Positions 1 to 11,790 of a DNA stretch of 64,000 bases are shown piece by piece (within the stretch, counting starts at the first letter, position 1; every line of letters begins with the position of its first letter). The notes under the pieces were generated by a model. The model was given only the letters and a program-made list of their open reading frames with translations, made no database searches and was not told the DNA's origin. The DNA comes from Tiliqua scincoides (Eukaryota > Chordata > Lepidosauria > Squamata > Scincidae): NCBI RefSeq assembly GCF_035046505.1, contig NC_089823.1, positions 107,965,412 to 108,029,411 on the forward strand, written 5' to 3'. Both the position numbers and the translations under genes were made by a program.

Positions 1-124
1 GGCGTGGGGGACACGCGCTGATGCTGAGGAGGAGGACGGACAGCCAGCCAGCCAGGGAGACGGGCTGTGGCACCCACGGAACGCCCAGTTACTGGCTTGG
101 CGGAGGAGGAGGGGAAGGAAGCTG

Positions 125-210
125 GCTGGTGCAGCCCCATGCCAATCTGCAGCACGAGCCTAGGCATGTCTACTCAGAAGTAAGTTCATCTTTAGGGGAA
201 AGCACATAAA
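125..210. repeat. Fragment of the 90-bp palindromic MITE
   Basis: The stretch around 160-185 holds the inner motif of the 90-bp palindromic MITE (catgtctactcagaagtaag), but the outer ends are eroded. The DNA upstream (1-124) is GC-rich and purine-rich; I recognise nothing there. Confidence 0.4.
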
Positions 211-237
211 AAATATTTTATTTCTCCAATAAAAAAT

Positions 238-307
238 GGTTTAAAAATAAATAAATAAATAAACAAACAAACAAACAAACAAACAAATAAATAAATAAAT
301 AAATAAA
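238..307. repeat. AAAT/AAAC tetranucleotide microsatellite
   Basis: An (AAAT)n tract changes to (AAAC)n and back to (AAAT)n. It may be the decayed A-rich tail of a retroposon, but no recognisable body lies next to it. Confidence 0.85.
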
Positions 308-469
308 AGATTAACAAGTTGTGAGTTCCTGCACCTTTTATTTTACAAAAAAAGCACTGGGTTTGTGTATGTTGCAGAATTAATTGCCAGATGATTAAGA
401 GATGCTACTTTGTGACTGAGAAGCTTCCGTTGGATCCATCAGTTTGGGAACTTTAATTTGCTTGGTTAA

Positions 470-716
470 ATTCAGTCAATTCTCAGTATCCACGTACTCT
501 GTTCCCATGAATTTGCCTATCCATGGGAACAAAAAGTGTGACTTACCTCATGCCATTTGCAGTCTGTTCTCACTTATCTGTGGCCATTCTGATGCTATCA
601 GGGCCAATCTGAAGCAATCCCAGCATCCGCAGCCATTTTGAATCTCACAGTGGCTATTTTGTGGAATCTTGTGGTGGCCATTTTAAAGCTATCTGGGCCA
701 TTCTGAGGCTGACCGG
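470..716. repeat. Possible decayed MITE or diffuse repeat
   Basis: The segment starts with a motif like Tigger/MER-type ends (ctcagtatccacg) and then repeats 'ggccattctga/ggccattttgaa' several times up to 716 and again after 866. The 5S SINE at 718-866 sits inside this degenerate repeat. No second terminus was identified, so the family call is weak. Confidence 0.3.
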
Positions 717-717
717 T

Positions 718-866
718 TGGCAACCTTCAGTCTCAAAAGACTATGGTCTAAGCCTACAGCACCTGGTATTCCCTGGCGGTCTCCCATCTAAGTACTAACC
801 AGGCCTGACCCTGCTTAGCTTCCGGGATCAAACAAGATCGGGCGTGTGCAGGCTAACAGTTGCTAT
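718..866 (-). repeat. 5S rRNA-derived SINE (minus strand)
   Basis: On the minus strand this is about 120 bp of 5S rRNA-like sequence followed by a 34-bp tail. The tail (accatagtcttttgagactg then aaggttgcc) is the 3' end of the zinc-finger LINE seen at 11791 and 16434. The internal pol III promoter region of 5S (box A, intermediate element, box C) is recognisable at 745-830. The 5' 25 bases differ from vertebrate 5S in the same way as the copy at 45131, so both are from one SINE subfamily and neither is a 5S gene. It is retroposed and has no coding capacity. Confidence 0.85.
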
Positions 867-2179
867 TCGCAGCCATTCTGAAGCTTTTTGTGCCATTTTG
901 ATTTTCCCCTAACCCCATTGATCCAATAGGATCAATTATTCTGTAGCTGTTCATTCAGTACCTGGTGGGTTTTTCCCACTGATACAGAGAATTGTCTGTA
1001 CCAGGTTAAACGATCAAAGTTAGCATTGTTGCAAGTGTTCATCCCACCCTATTTTTAATCACAATAATTGAATACTACTTCTTTATCCATACAGTCACTT
1101 TGTAAACATGTCCAAGCTACAATGGCAGAAATTTTATTTTGAGGAGACTAAGAAAAGAGCATGTGGAGCGGTGAAGGAAACTGGAGTTAACAGATTGAGT
1201 GCTATTATTTCTTGTCATTTAAATGAGCAGAACAGTTCAGTTTTGCAGGGACTGATGAAAAAGAGATGGGTGTCTTTCCAAGGGTAAACGAGCATCAAAA
1301 CAGCGATCAGAAAAGCCTTAACCTCCAGTGACAATAATGATGAAAGTAGAGAGCTGAAAACAACTGGAAATCCTTTTTGCATGCCCTCCCTGCTATTGCC
1401 TGGCTGTTGGGTCCGGAAAGAACAAAACAACACTCAGTTTCCTAGAGGTTTGAATGACAATTGGCAACTTCACAAAGAAAGAAACAAAAGCTTCATCTAT
1501 CCAGTGCACTCTAATTATGCTAATTGCTAACAATTTACCAGTTAACCAGCAGCCTCTTACCTTCCTTTTGAACTCCCATTTGTTTTGGACTTTTAAGCTT
1601 TCAAAAAGACCAAATGCTAATGAGAAAGTCGCTGATTTGTATAAACAACCAATTCTTGTTTTGCAGCTGGGTCACTGCTGCAAACAAACAACAAAAAAAG
1701 TTCAGTCATGCAATCAACTGCCACTGTTCCTCTATTTTATGTCCTACAGCCTTTGTTCACTAATTCAATTCAATGATTTATACAGCCATCATTCATTCAT
1801 TTCTTAAAATTTAGAAGCTCTGCAACAAGACTTTTGTTGCAAACCCCCACACACACACCAGGGATGTGCGGTGGGTGGGGAGGCAGGTGAGACAGAACCT
1901 CCCTTTCAGAGTCCTTCAAAAAGTGCCGTTGCCATATGAGGTGCTCAATCACTCACAACCCACATGTGGAGGTCACTGCCAACAGCCCCATCTGTGGAAT
2001 CAGGTGAAACCAAAGGACCAATCCTGTGACACTGTCTGATTTAAATCTGTTGGAGAAGTGACAGCATATGAGCTGGACCACTGAGTGTATGGTCAGCAAG
2101 TGTATAGATGGTGGCCTCCACCAGTAGGGGGAATTTGTCTCTGGTTTAAAGGTTTGTGCATTGCTTCTCTCCTTCGATG
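867..2179. other. Single-copy-looking intergenic DNA
   Basis: I see no gene or recognisable element here. The open frames at 1215-1433 (minus) and 1454-1807 (plus) have no domain signal and no coding pattern. A short CA run lies at 1846-1858. Confidence 0.5.
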
Positions 2180-2442
2180 GTAACTGCTCTAGATTCCAGG
2201 AAAGGGGGAGTGGATAGATTTATGGAGGAAAAATCCATCGCACGTTACAAAGCATGGTGACTTGTAACCTGTGATGACTGTGCAACCTCTGGGTTTTAGA
2301 GGTAGCCTATCTCTGAATGCCAGATCCAAAGGTGCCTTGTTGTCTTGTGTGCTCCCAGAAGCACCAGGTGGGCCACTGTGAGATGCAGGAAGCTGGACTA
2401 GGTGGGTGCTTGGTCTGATCCGGCAGGGCTTATGTTCTTAAC
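2180..2442 (+). mobile_element. 3' end of CR1/L2-like LINE, 5'-truncated
   Basis: This matches the 3' end of the LINE inserted at 32903-33649. It has a decayed C-terminal coding stub (DRFMEEKSI-like, 2212-2240) and the same 3' untranslated sequence. It ends with 'agctggactagg...ctgatccggcagggcttatgttctta'-type sequence. Related 3' ends occur at 27031 (minus) and 31796 (plus). About 260 bp survive, so it is a dead copy. Confidence 0.7.
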
Positions 2443-4119
2443 CTCTCTTGTCTTGTTGTTTCTGCCTGTGTGCAACAATGGTTGCCATCCTTTATTTATC
2501 CCAGTAAAGGCAGTTTGTGAATGAGGAGGGCTGAACAACACAGTGATTACATGAAGTGTTAAATTAAGCAGCTTGTGCAGCCACTGCCTATATTGAAGAA
2601 CTTCTGGAGTGAGCTTGCTGTTCCCCTGGGGGTCCATGGGCCTTCAGCTAGTATCTGACATGGCCAGGCAGGTTAGTTAGTGCCTGACCTGGCAGCTTCT
2701 AAACCTGTCCCCAAATATATGGAAATCAACGGATTATGTTTTCTATGCATGGAGATAAACATCACAAGGTGCTAATGCCTACAAGTCAAGCTACAGCTAA
2801 AGAATAGCTACAGGGACCAATGAAGAAGATGGCAACCAAAAGGACAATCCTCTTGGGACAGGAAGGGGCTCGCTCTCTTCCTGACAATTCATGTCTTGAA
2901 TTGTATTGTATGAATCATGTATTCATGTATTCTCTCATCAAAAATGTTGAATGGGTGTATGACACAATCTCTCCAATCCTTCTTATTAATACCGGAGTGG
3001 TTCTCTATCACTTGGTTATCCAGGCACCGATCCACGCCATCGACGCACAAGCCAAAATGATTTCTGCAGCGAAGAGTAAACCTCTTATGTCAGCATTTCC
3101 ACTAAATTAAAATGCAAATGTCAAAGACTATAAAATTCATTTTCAAAAGTGAAGGTTATAATCCTGTTTTTCAAGAAGGTAAGACTTCTTAGCATTCATC
3201 CACTGTGCATGTATATTGGCTCCCCCCGCATAATGTGGTGGGAAGGAATGGCGCTCGTTGCATGTAAAAGGAATTGTGTCGGATGATTTGGGCGAACAAA
3301 TGCAGATAGGAAATGGGCTATTTCTGTCTTATTTTATCATGAAACATTCCTTGGCACAGCATGTGGTGCTTTCAGAATCAAGCTCAGTTGTTCAGCTCTT
3401 GAGCTGTGCAGATTGGAGAGAAACTGAACTTATCTCGCCACTTAATTTAAATCAATTTTATTGCACAGGGAGTAATAAGGACCCGCCGGTTCCTTTAATT
3501 CTCAAAATGCTAAATACTTGGGACATTCTCCGGGTGTGTATGATATTTTCATTAATCTCCCGAAGAACTTTTTTTTCCCGTTATTGGGCTATTGGCCAAC
3601 TCAGTATTGGCCGAGGCCAAACAATAAAACTGGAAGTGGGTGGCATTATCTTATTTTTCAGGTTCTGGAATTCATCAAGACTATAAACGCCCCATCTTGC
3701 AAAAAATAGGATTTCATTACATTGTTTCAAGCAAGTGTGCTGCAATTGAGAATTAACTTTTATTCATTTGTTCCCTCCAGTGAGAAATACCCAAACAATC
3801 CCAGCCCACATGCACTGAGGAACAAATTGCCCACAACAAAGAATGTGGATGTTGGTCTGTTTTGGTTTTTTTCCTTGCTGTTTAAAAACTGCACAGAGGG
3901 TGCAAAATTGGTCAAAGATAGACCAAGAAGCCTGGGGGGGGGGGCGCTTTAGCTCTTTGCCTTTGTCATGGTTTTTATCCCAACTGTGCCTCCATGGGAC
4001 ATTTTTATTATTATCATTATTTTAAGCATCCATTGACTTTCAGCTTTTCCCCTGTTTTGACAAGTTTCATGCCCCATGGTCAAGAGAGGGGCTGCCAGCA
4101 ACTGCATGCTGCATCCATG
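2443..4119. other. Intergenic DNA with a possible conserved block at 3240-3720
   Basis: No element or exon is recognised. A 142-codon open frame (3258-3686, plus) has no recognisable domain and no splice or promoter context that I can support, so I do not call it a gene. The stretch has retained CpGs and no repeat signature, which may indicate conserved noncoding DNA. Confidence 0.4.
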
Positions 4120-4370
4120 GCAGTAGTGCATAGTGGTTAGCACGCTCACTCCTTTCCCCGTTCCTCTCTTTCTCGTGTTTGGACATGTAGTTCACTGGGG
4201 AAAAGCCTTGGTAGATTGAATCCAGGAGACCAGGCTAGCCAAAGAGGCTCCCTGTGTAGAACCCCCTCCTAGAACAGTACTAAAACTCAGGAGTCTCTAT
4301 CAAAATCATTCTCACTGTAGTGCCTGCAGAGTGAGAAGACATGACAATCCATTGATGTTTCCCTTATCAG
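4120..4370 (+). repeat. Possible tRNA-derived SINE, degraded
   Basis: A tRNA-like box A motif (tagtggttagcacgctcact) sits at 4133-4152, but no clear box B or A-rich tail was found. The next element starts at 4385. This is a weak call. Confidence 0.3.
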
Positions 4371-4384
4371 GCATACTCAAAGTA

Positions 4385-4707
4385 CAGACATGCGCCGCTT
4401 ACCAACTGTTCACTTAACAATAGACCGCATATATGAGGGTGATCAAAGCACAATAAAGATGCTCTTAATGAGGCAATCACATCTCCCATAGCCTGCGGCA
4501 AAGTGTCTGTTTACACAACAGAGAGGCTCTTAATGCAAAGAAGAGGCAATCTATTTCCAGTAGCCTGTGCAGTCAGCTAGTGTCTGGCAGGGAATGTATG
4601 TTTATGCAACAAAGGCAATAGATTGGACTGAATGTTCACTTAATGACCTGATTGCATAACAACAGGGATAAGAGAGCATATCCCCGTTGTTAAGTGGCAC
4701 ACACCTG
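4385..4707. mobile_element. Tc1/mariner-like MITE, 323 bp
   Basis: The ends are inverted repeats: left cagacatgcgccgcttacca, and right, read on the minus strand, caggtgtgtgccacttaaca. Both sides are flanked by the dinucleotide TA (4383-4384 and 4708-4709), the target duplication of Tc1/mariner/pogo transposons. There is no transposase frame inside, so this is a non-autonomous copy. Confidence 0.75.
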
Positions 4708-4709
4708 TA

Positions 4710-5383
4710 TACATAAAAGGTTTATTAAATGTCTTATAGAAGATAAGAGATAAAAACATCAAATGACAAATGTAAGAAGCATTGATTTTGGCAAGAAAGG
4801 GGTTGAGTTAACCTGCACTAATTACTGCAGTGCAATAATACAAGCAACCAGCAGGAGGCACTGCAGAATCACACAATCCCTGCCTGGATTGCTGGTTGGC
4901 TGGAGGAGGAAGAGAAAGACTACCTTCTGCTTGGGAGTTATTATTCTGCTGGAGTGATGTCATCCTGCCCTCTGATTGGAGGAGTGCCAGATGCTTGGTC
5001 ACTTGTCTCCCTGTGAAACTTGATCTTTACCTTTTCCATACCTGGATGACAGCAGGTAGGAATCAGAGTCAATCAGCAGCTGAGTCCTAACCCAACATTC
5101 CTGACTTTGCAGTAGGAAATGAGATGCAAATGAAGTTTCAGCAAAGAATCTCTGAAGGTTCTGATGGGGAAAAATTCCCCAAGCCATGACACATACATGC
5201 ATAATTCCACAGAGAAACAGGAAAAACTCCACAGAAAAAGGAACAGAAAGCACATAAATATAGTGATTTTATGGCACATCAAATCTCTGGGGAGTGTAAA
5301 GAACAGGGGAGGAGGAAAACAGGCCAACATATGAAGGTTGTTCAGCCATCTCTACATGTTTTTCACAAACTTTCCATCTACAG
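4710..5383. other. Single-copy-looking intergenic DNA
   Basis: No gene or element is recognised. The overlapping frames on both strands around 4763-5330 show no domain. Confidence 0.4.
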
Positions 5384-5711
5384 CAGTGCTTCTCAAACTT
5401 TTAGCACCAGGTCCCACTATTTAGAATGAGAATCTGTCAGGACCCACTGGAAGTGATGTCATGACCAGAAGTTACATCATCAAGCATGAAAATTTTTAAC
5501 AATCCTACCCACACTTACCCAGGAGTAAGTTCAATTTACTACACAGTAGCCTGTTAAAAGTACAGATCTATAATTTTCCCCCAAATGCAGTCACATACCA
5601 GGGTAGCATCAGGTCTAATATGTTAAAAACGAAATATTGAAAATGAATGAGGACCCACCTGAACTTCACTCATGACCCACCTAGTACAACCCACAGTTTG
5701 AAAAAACACTG
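5384..5711 (+). mobile_element. hAT-type MITE, family D1
   Basis: It begins cagtgcttctcaaac and ends with the inverted match gtttg...cactg. A second copy lies at 49071-49427 and a partial one at 21097-21245 (minus). Both longer copies contain the phrase 'aggacccact...gaagt..atgtcatgacc'. Inside it (5503-5530) is a fragment of the 90-bp MITE, which the 49-kb copy shares. No clean 8-bp duplication remains. There is no transposase. Confidence 0.75.
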
Positions 5712-5807
5712 ATCCAGGGTTCAAGATACCTTTACCTTGGATATCTTTCTAAGTGGCATCATGTGTATTGCAGTTTGGGAAAGCTTTAAGAAACTGATAA
5801 CAGCTCA

Positions 5808-5897
5808 GGCTGCAATCCTAACCTCACTTTCCTGGGAGTAAGTCCCATTGAACACAATAGGACTTACTTCTGAGTAGACCTGGTTAGGACTGTGCCC
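5808..5897 (-). mobile_element. 90-bp palindromic MITE, Harbinger-like
   Basis: The 90-bp element has ends ggctgcaatccta and, inverted, gggcacagtccta, and an imperfectly palindromic core built around 'tactcagaagtaag'. It is flanked by the 3-bp duplication TCA (5805-5807, 5898-5900). A 3-bp TNA-type duplication suits PIF/Harbinger. It cannot code for protein. Confidence 0.85.
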
Positions 5898-5900
5898 TCA

Positions 5901-6224
5901 GATGTCTTTCTTGCATTGGGCATCTGTGTTTGTAGGATTAAACTAGACAGGATGAGAAATGTGTTATCACATTTTCCTATTCAAATTTTCCTGCATACTA
6001 TAAATGTCCGTGTCCATCAGAAGGCTCATCTGATCAGAAGGCAGCACGTGATGTACTATCAGGGGGTGGATGGAGGCACCACGCGTGGCCCAGTTCAGGT
6101 CTTTGCTCTGGGCCCCCCAAAACATGGTGCTGGTTTGATATGATATATGTGTATCATATAGTGACTAGTGGCTCCTTGTAGATTTGTCTGTAAATGTGTC
6201 TAATCCTCTTTTCAAGTCATCCAG
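5901..6224. other. Intergenic DNA, nothing recognised
   Basis: No gene or repeat is identified; there is a small run of 'atatgatatat' at 6136-6155. Confidence 0.4.
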
Positions 6225-6645
6225 TCTTGAGTAATCGCCACTCAGATGTTGGGTACAAGGGAGAGAATCTTTTTCTGTAGTAGCAGTCAGACAGTGGAAT
6301 GGCTGCCTTTATAGCGGAGACATGCCTAGCTGTTTTGGAATTAAGCACTGCATACCACCAGAATTCTAACTTGTCAGACTTTGAGTGTTGACAAACATTG
6401 CCTGCTTTTTTTTGTAGGGCAGTTAGGACCTATTTATGTCAACAGAACTTTTGTAGCTCAGCGGAATCTGATTTGCTTTGATGCTCCTGATTTTTTATGT
6501 GCTGCTCCTTTGGCTGTTTGTTGGAATATGTTGTTCTATGGATGCTGTTTTATTTTGGTTTGCTGCTATTTTGCAAGCTGCTTTGATGATTAGTGATAGA
6601 AAAGTGGGGCAAAACGTTTTTTGGAAATGAAAATAAATAAATGCG
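6225..6645 (+). mobile_element. Probable L2-like LINE 3' end, heavily decayed
   Basis: The end (agctgctttgatgattagtg, then aaaataaataaatg) resembles squamate L2/SINE 3' tails that close in short A-rich repeats. A coding-like stub may lie at 6290-6330. No target duplication was found. This is a low-confidence call. Confidence 0.35.
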
Positions 6646-6884
6646 TGCAGGAAAAATGCAACATGTGAGCTCGCTGGCATTTCTGCACTGATTATGAGCT
6701 TTGAAGTTGAATTAGGTTGTGCTTTGCCCTGACCCTGGTCTTGCAAGGATTGAAGTGATAGGCAGAATAATTCCGCACAGCCAGCTTCCTCAGGGGTTTC
6801 AAGTCAGTGAAAAATGTTTTATTTAGCGCATGTGTTGTGCCTGAACCTGGGTAGAGAGGGAATAGAAGCACTCTGGCTAGCCAC

Positions 6885-7160
6885 ACCTAGGGGCATATCT
6901 AGGGTGTGGCACGATGGGGCATTTGCCCTGGGTACCACTTAAAGGGGTGCTGGGTGAGGACTTATGGTGGCAGTGAAGCCCTCCATCCACAGCACTCTGG
7001 GTGTTTCCCTGCCTCCCTGCAAGGGGGGGGGCACTCATAGCCCATAGTTGGGCTCACCTGCTCTACCAAGGTTTGATTTGGCTCCAAAAAGGGGCCATTC
7101 TGGCGGGGGGGGGGGTGTAACATCCAGGCACGGGTGAAATGATTACTCAGAGTGGTCACA
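6885..7160. repeat. Possible hAT-like MITE of the 'gggcatttgccc' type
   Basis: The stretch opens with aggggcatatctagggtg and 'ggggcatttgccctgggta', which resembles the start of the 310-bp repeat at 59739-60058. Two G-runs interrupt it. The right end is not resolved. Confidence 0.35.
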
Positions 7161-9755
7161 TAACCGCATCACTGCATTGCCTCACCCTGGGTGCCATTAG
7201 GCTCTGGGACGTGGCTGGCCACAACCCTGTACCAATGTGCTCTGTGGCTTCATCTCCTGCATTCATTGATTATCTGCTGAGAGAATCACTGAAACCCACA
7301 TTACAGAAATCTGGCCAGTCTGCATTCAAGAAAGTGGGGAAGAAATTCTCCCTGGGTTCAGTGCGTGTTTCTGCAAATATTTTACCAGAATATATTATTC
7401 GGTTAAAATAAAATATTTTATTCTGGTAAAATAAGTCCACACCTTCATGGTGGGTGGAATCATAAGTTTTAAAGCATCTCTTTCACTGTCTTGGAGTGTG
7501 GGGAAGGGGAAGGGGCCCAGCCAACTGCCCCGTCTCCAACCTGGACACACCTCCAAAAGGTCCAGGCGCTGGATGTTGGGTCCGGGAGGCACCAAGACTC
7601 AGCCCATCCATGCAGCGAGGTGGCTGGGGACCTGTGAGGAAACAGGAGTGGGAAGCAAGAAGAAACTCCTGTTAGGCGTCAGGGGTTTGAGCGAGACAGA
7701 TGAATGTTAAGCTACTCTCCAGATTACATTGCGTAAACAGAAACTGGACTACAGCCTCTGCTTCAGCTCTAATGGCGGGTAAGCAGCGTGGGACCCCAGG
7801 GAGGGAGGCGGCCCTGAGAATGGACATTACACTTCTCTTTATGCAGAATCAACAAGTGTTTCAAAAACAATGCTTGCCCTGGCACAGACATGGGAAAAAG
7901 AATTTTGAATGTGGACTCATTAAAAAAAATAGAAAAGGACGTATACTCCTTTTCCTAAGATTGTCTTCCTTCTCCACTCAAACATTTGTGCAATGATCAA
8001 GAGACTGAGTGACTTTTATCATGAAGCCTTGTATGAGCTCATGTACAGTGATGCCACTAAGCATCAGGGGAGATTAATATGCCAGACAGAAAAAATGAGA
8101 TTGTGCATGCAGGGCTGGCAATTCTTCATGGTTCCTTATGTAGGTCATGAAAAAGAAACAGAAGGCTCTCTGGTTACCATGCAGTGCCCAAAGTCAGGGT
8201 CAGGCAAAGTCTGACAACTTAGAATTCTGCTCATATGCAGTGCTTCATTTTAAAAAATTAAGTATTTGGAAATGTCATTCAGACAAAATGAGTTGTGTTT
8301 TTTTTTTAAACATTAGACAAGCATAGATCCAGTTATGTAGGAGGAAATGAGAGACTGTTAACATTTATATTCTGGTAGTTAATATAGAATATATTTAAAC
8401 ATAATAAAGGTCAAGTTTTAGTACTCAAAGGTTCTCCTTCAGCCTTAGATTGAATTACCAATGCCTCTTGCTGCTACGAAGATGGAATTTTTGGCACTTA
8501 CATAGGAGTGCAGCATGGGCTGCTGCCTGAATAAACGGCATCTTCTCAGAACAAAACCATGTAACATGTGTGATTCTGACATGCCTTCTGACTTCATTCT
8601 GACTTCATTCTGACTCAATGCCTTACATTGAGTCTTCTTTTTTAACATTTATTTAGGCTGGAAGATACCATGCAGGTCATCAAAATGACATTGTCCCTGA
8701 AAGAATGTCTTCCAATCTACATTAGATGGATCGCACAAGACAGGAGTAAAGGAGGTAGTGCTCGGAGACAGACAAAATATAGGGGAAGAAGTGGATGACT
8801 GGTGGAAAAGCAGGAAATACAAAGTCGGATGGGTTTGGGGAAAAGCTTGCAGATGAATTGTCCATTCAGGAAACCATGCCCTAACCATTAGCTCACACTG
8901 AAGGAATTTCCACAGATCATCTCAGGCAATTAGCAAGCAATCGGTTTTACAAAGATGCGCTGTCAGGCTCAGGCTCAGTTGAGAAGGTCTCATTCATGTT
9001 TTATCTGACTTATTAATTGGCAAATCTGTTGGACCGATGACGAATGGAAATAGTCTGTCAGGAATGAACAATTCGAAGAAAATGGTAGAAAAAGAAGGCC
9101 TGAGTTTCTTGAGCTGGGCGGCACCCTTCTTGTGCGTCTCTTGACGTTTTCTTCAGTGTATGCTTTGAGAGACAACCGAGAGACCAAATAAGGGGGCAGA
9201 GTGCAACTGTGGGCAAACCCCAGGCAAGCTTTCTCATCTAGGGTAGCTCTCACAGTGATGAATCTGAAACTGTGCTGTACAACCTTTAGACTTGGCCTCC
9301 TCTCTTCCAGATAAGATGTCTGCACTGCAAAAGACCCATCATTATTTTCCGGCAATTATCCCTGACAGATGACAACCCCAACTTATTTCACTTATGACCT
9401 GGACAAGATTTATTCTCACATGTGGCACATTTTGGACCTAGGGATTTAAAAGAGAAGTGGCATAGGATGTTAGCCTGAATTTTGACATAATGGTATTGGA
9501 GGACGAAGGCAATTCTCAGTGCTGCCTCCAAGAAAAAGCAGACCCTGAAATGTAGCTCTCCAGTAACGGAAACCGAGGCTATGCCCACGGAACAAGATGC
9601 AAAACCTCCTAATTGGCACAGTTGAACAGGCCTTGTTTACATGTTGAATTGCACAGATTTGAGAAACGACAGGACAGTTCAATGTCACTAACACTAGAAT
9701 TATGACTCCTGCTATCAGAATGGGATAGATTATATTATGCTGGTAGCACTCATAA
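7161..9755. other. Intergenic DNA
   Basis: An inverted repeat of about 20-bp arms lies at 7378-7433 (ttttaccagaata / tattctggtaaaa). Short tandem copies of 'ttctgacttca' occur at 8575-8612. The open frames at 7139-8214 (plus) and 8990-9694 (minus) show no domain. I recognise no gene. Confidence 0.4.
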
Positions 9756-9756
9756 T

Positions 9757-9862
9757 CTTTTTATTTATGTATTGTGTATTTATTGCATCTGTTATTCACT
9801 TTCCAGCCAGCTGAAGGCTGAAAACAAGCTCCCAAAGCAATTTAAATAATAAAAGGGTTCAC
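9757..9862 (-). repeat. LINE/SINE 3' tail, minus strand
   Basis: Read on the minus strand, the segment gives 'attgctttgggagcttgttttcagcc' in broken form, followed by repeated aataaatac-like units. This is the common layout of squamate L2-type tails. Only the tail survives. Confidence 0.45.
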
Positions 9863-9923
9863 TGTGTTTGGTGGAAGCATTTATGAGTGTCTAGCTGCAG
9901 GTTGGGACAGACAAAAAACCTGA

Positions 9924-10083
9924 GGGTGCAATCCTAACCAATTTTCCAGCACCAAGCTAAGGGCAATACAGCTCCAAGGTAAGGGAACAAACATTGCCTT
10001 ATCTTGGAGAGGCCTCCATGACTGCCCCCCAACTGAAGGATGCAGCACATGCCCTACTGCCTCTCAACTACACCTACACCCCT
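9924..10083. mobile_element. Short Harbinger-like MITE, family B, partial
   Basis: It starts gggtgcaatcctaaccaa after TGA (9921-9923) and contains the family-B internal hairpin (aaggtaagggaacaaacatt...). It matches 12255-12426 and 32480-32654. The right terminus is eroded. Confidence 0.6.
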
Positions 10084-11790
10084 GGTCTGAAGTAAATTTT
10101 GGACAAAAGCGCAGCCGTAAAGTGTTTAGCTTTGGCTGAATAGAGCATAGTTTTTGCACTAATGCAGCAGTTAATGTGACTCATTTTGAACACATATTTG
10201 CTTGCACAGCAAGTCTTAGGACTGGACCGTAAATTCATGTGAATTTTAATGATATGCTTAATGGTAGCTTCCTATTATTATCACAGCATCATACCATCAG
10301 CTCTTTTTATTGTTTCTTTTTTTTCTAATTCAAACTAGCTAGTAAAATCCCATCCGACGTACATTATACCGCCCTTGATCCTCTAAGCTTTTGGTAGGCA
10401 ATGCAGTGTGGAAAAGAGAATGGGCAATAAATTCCAAATTTAATGCAACCCAGTGGAAGAGATAAGACAAGATGATACTGATATGTAGTAGAAGCTACTC
10501 ATGAATATTGGGAGTTTTTTTTTTTTTTTTTTTTCAAAACCTGACTTGGGATATATGGGATTTGTGCTCGGTTTGGGATTGCTAAAATGTATCACCAAGA
10601 AAAACTGTAACCTATTTAAGACCACCCTTTACTCCGCTCAGCCCCATAGCCTTTACATCCATCAGAGAAATTGCAGTTGAGATCGGATTGAGCAGGTCGT
10701 TTATTTATAGATGATGATAACGACAAACAAATCTTTACTCACCGTGCCATGCAATCTCAGCAACAAATCCAAATGGCACAGTAAAAGCTTGTTCCCAGTT
10801 CAATAAATATAGCTATTGCGTGGGTGCATTGTCATTAAATGACTGGGATAACGAGAAAGCATATTCCTCTACCTTATATTATCCATCGTACTCCCGCTTA
10901 TCACAGTGATACATGTCGCGTTGGATACTTGGTTCTGTACTGAAATGTCATATGCTTACCGATTCATGCAGACAGCAAACTTGATTATACGACCCGCAAT
11001 CAAGTTTGTAGTACTAGGCTGCGTTTTTCTCCCCTAAATGACGGTCACCTTTTTGTCTCCTTTTGGGAGTACCAGATCCCATACATATGTACAGAGAAAT
11101 AATTTGGGTACTTCTAGGGAGAAAATGGGAAAGTAGTATTCAAGGGGTGGGAGACCTCACAATCTACAATTTTGCTGCCATGATCACTGCCATGTGAGAA
11201 GTCTGGAAGCCTGTGAAATGAAGCTGTGATAAGAAAAAGAACAAAAATGACATAGTTCAAGAAAGAATTAGTTACTTCTGGTGACAAGAGTCTGCTAAAC
11301 TACAGATTTTACCCACTGACAAACCTGGCATCAAAGACTATGGCCTCTTAGCATGTCAGATTGCTACCTGACAATGTAGTACATTTCAACCTATTATGCC
11401 CATATTGCAGCTGAGGCTGGGAGTGGTGGTGGCGGCTTGCTGAAGGTCACTTAGGGCCCAATCCGGTCTCCTAAGCACTGCCCTGGCAATGGCCATTGCA
11501 AATGTGCCGTAAGGCACGTCACAGCACCCAGGAGAGGAATGCTGCCAGTGGAAGGCCAGTGGCAATCAGTGCTAGGCCTCAGAACCAGTGGAACGACCAC
11601 CTTGAGCCGCTAGAGATAAGTTTCCCACCAAGTAGTGGGGAGGTGTTCTAGGTCGTGGGGAGGGTGGCAAGGAGGCAGGGAGGGGGATTTCTGGGGGCAG
11701 TTCAGGCCTGCATCCCACCCTCCATTCTGGGCCTTGGAGCCCTACATGAGTCTCTGTGGTTCTGTGCCAGTTTAATAGCTGGTATAGATC
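10084..11790. other. Intergenic DNA with a CpG-retaining block at 10670-11090
   Basis: There is no gene. A T-run lies at 10514-10534. The region 10670-11090 holds unusually many CpGs for this window and no repeat signature, so it is a candidate conserved noncoding element. From about 11450 there is a decayed MITE end (gggcccaatcc). Confidence 0.4.
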
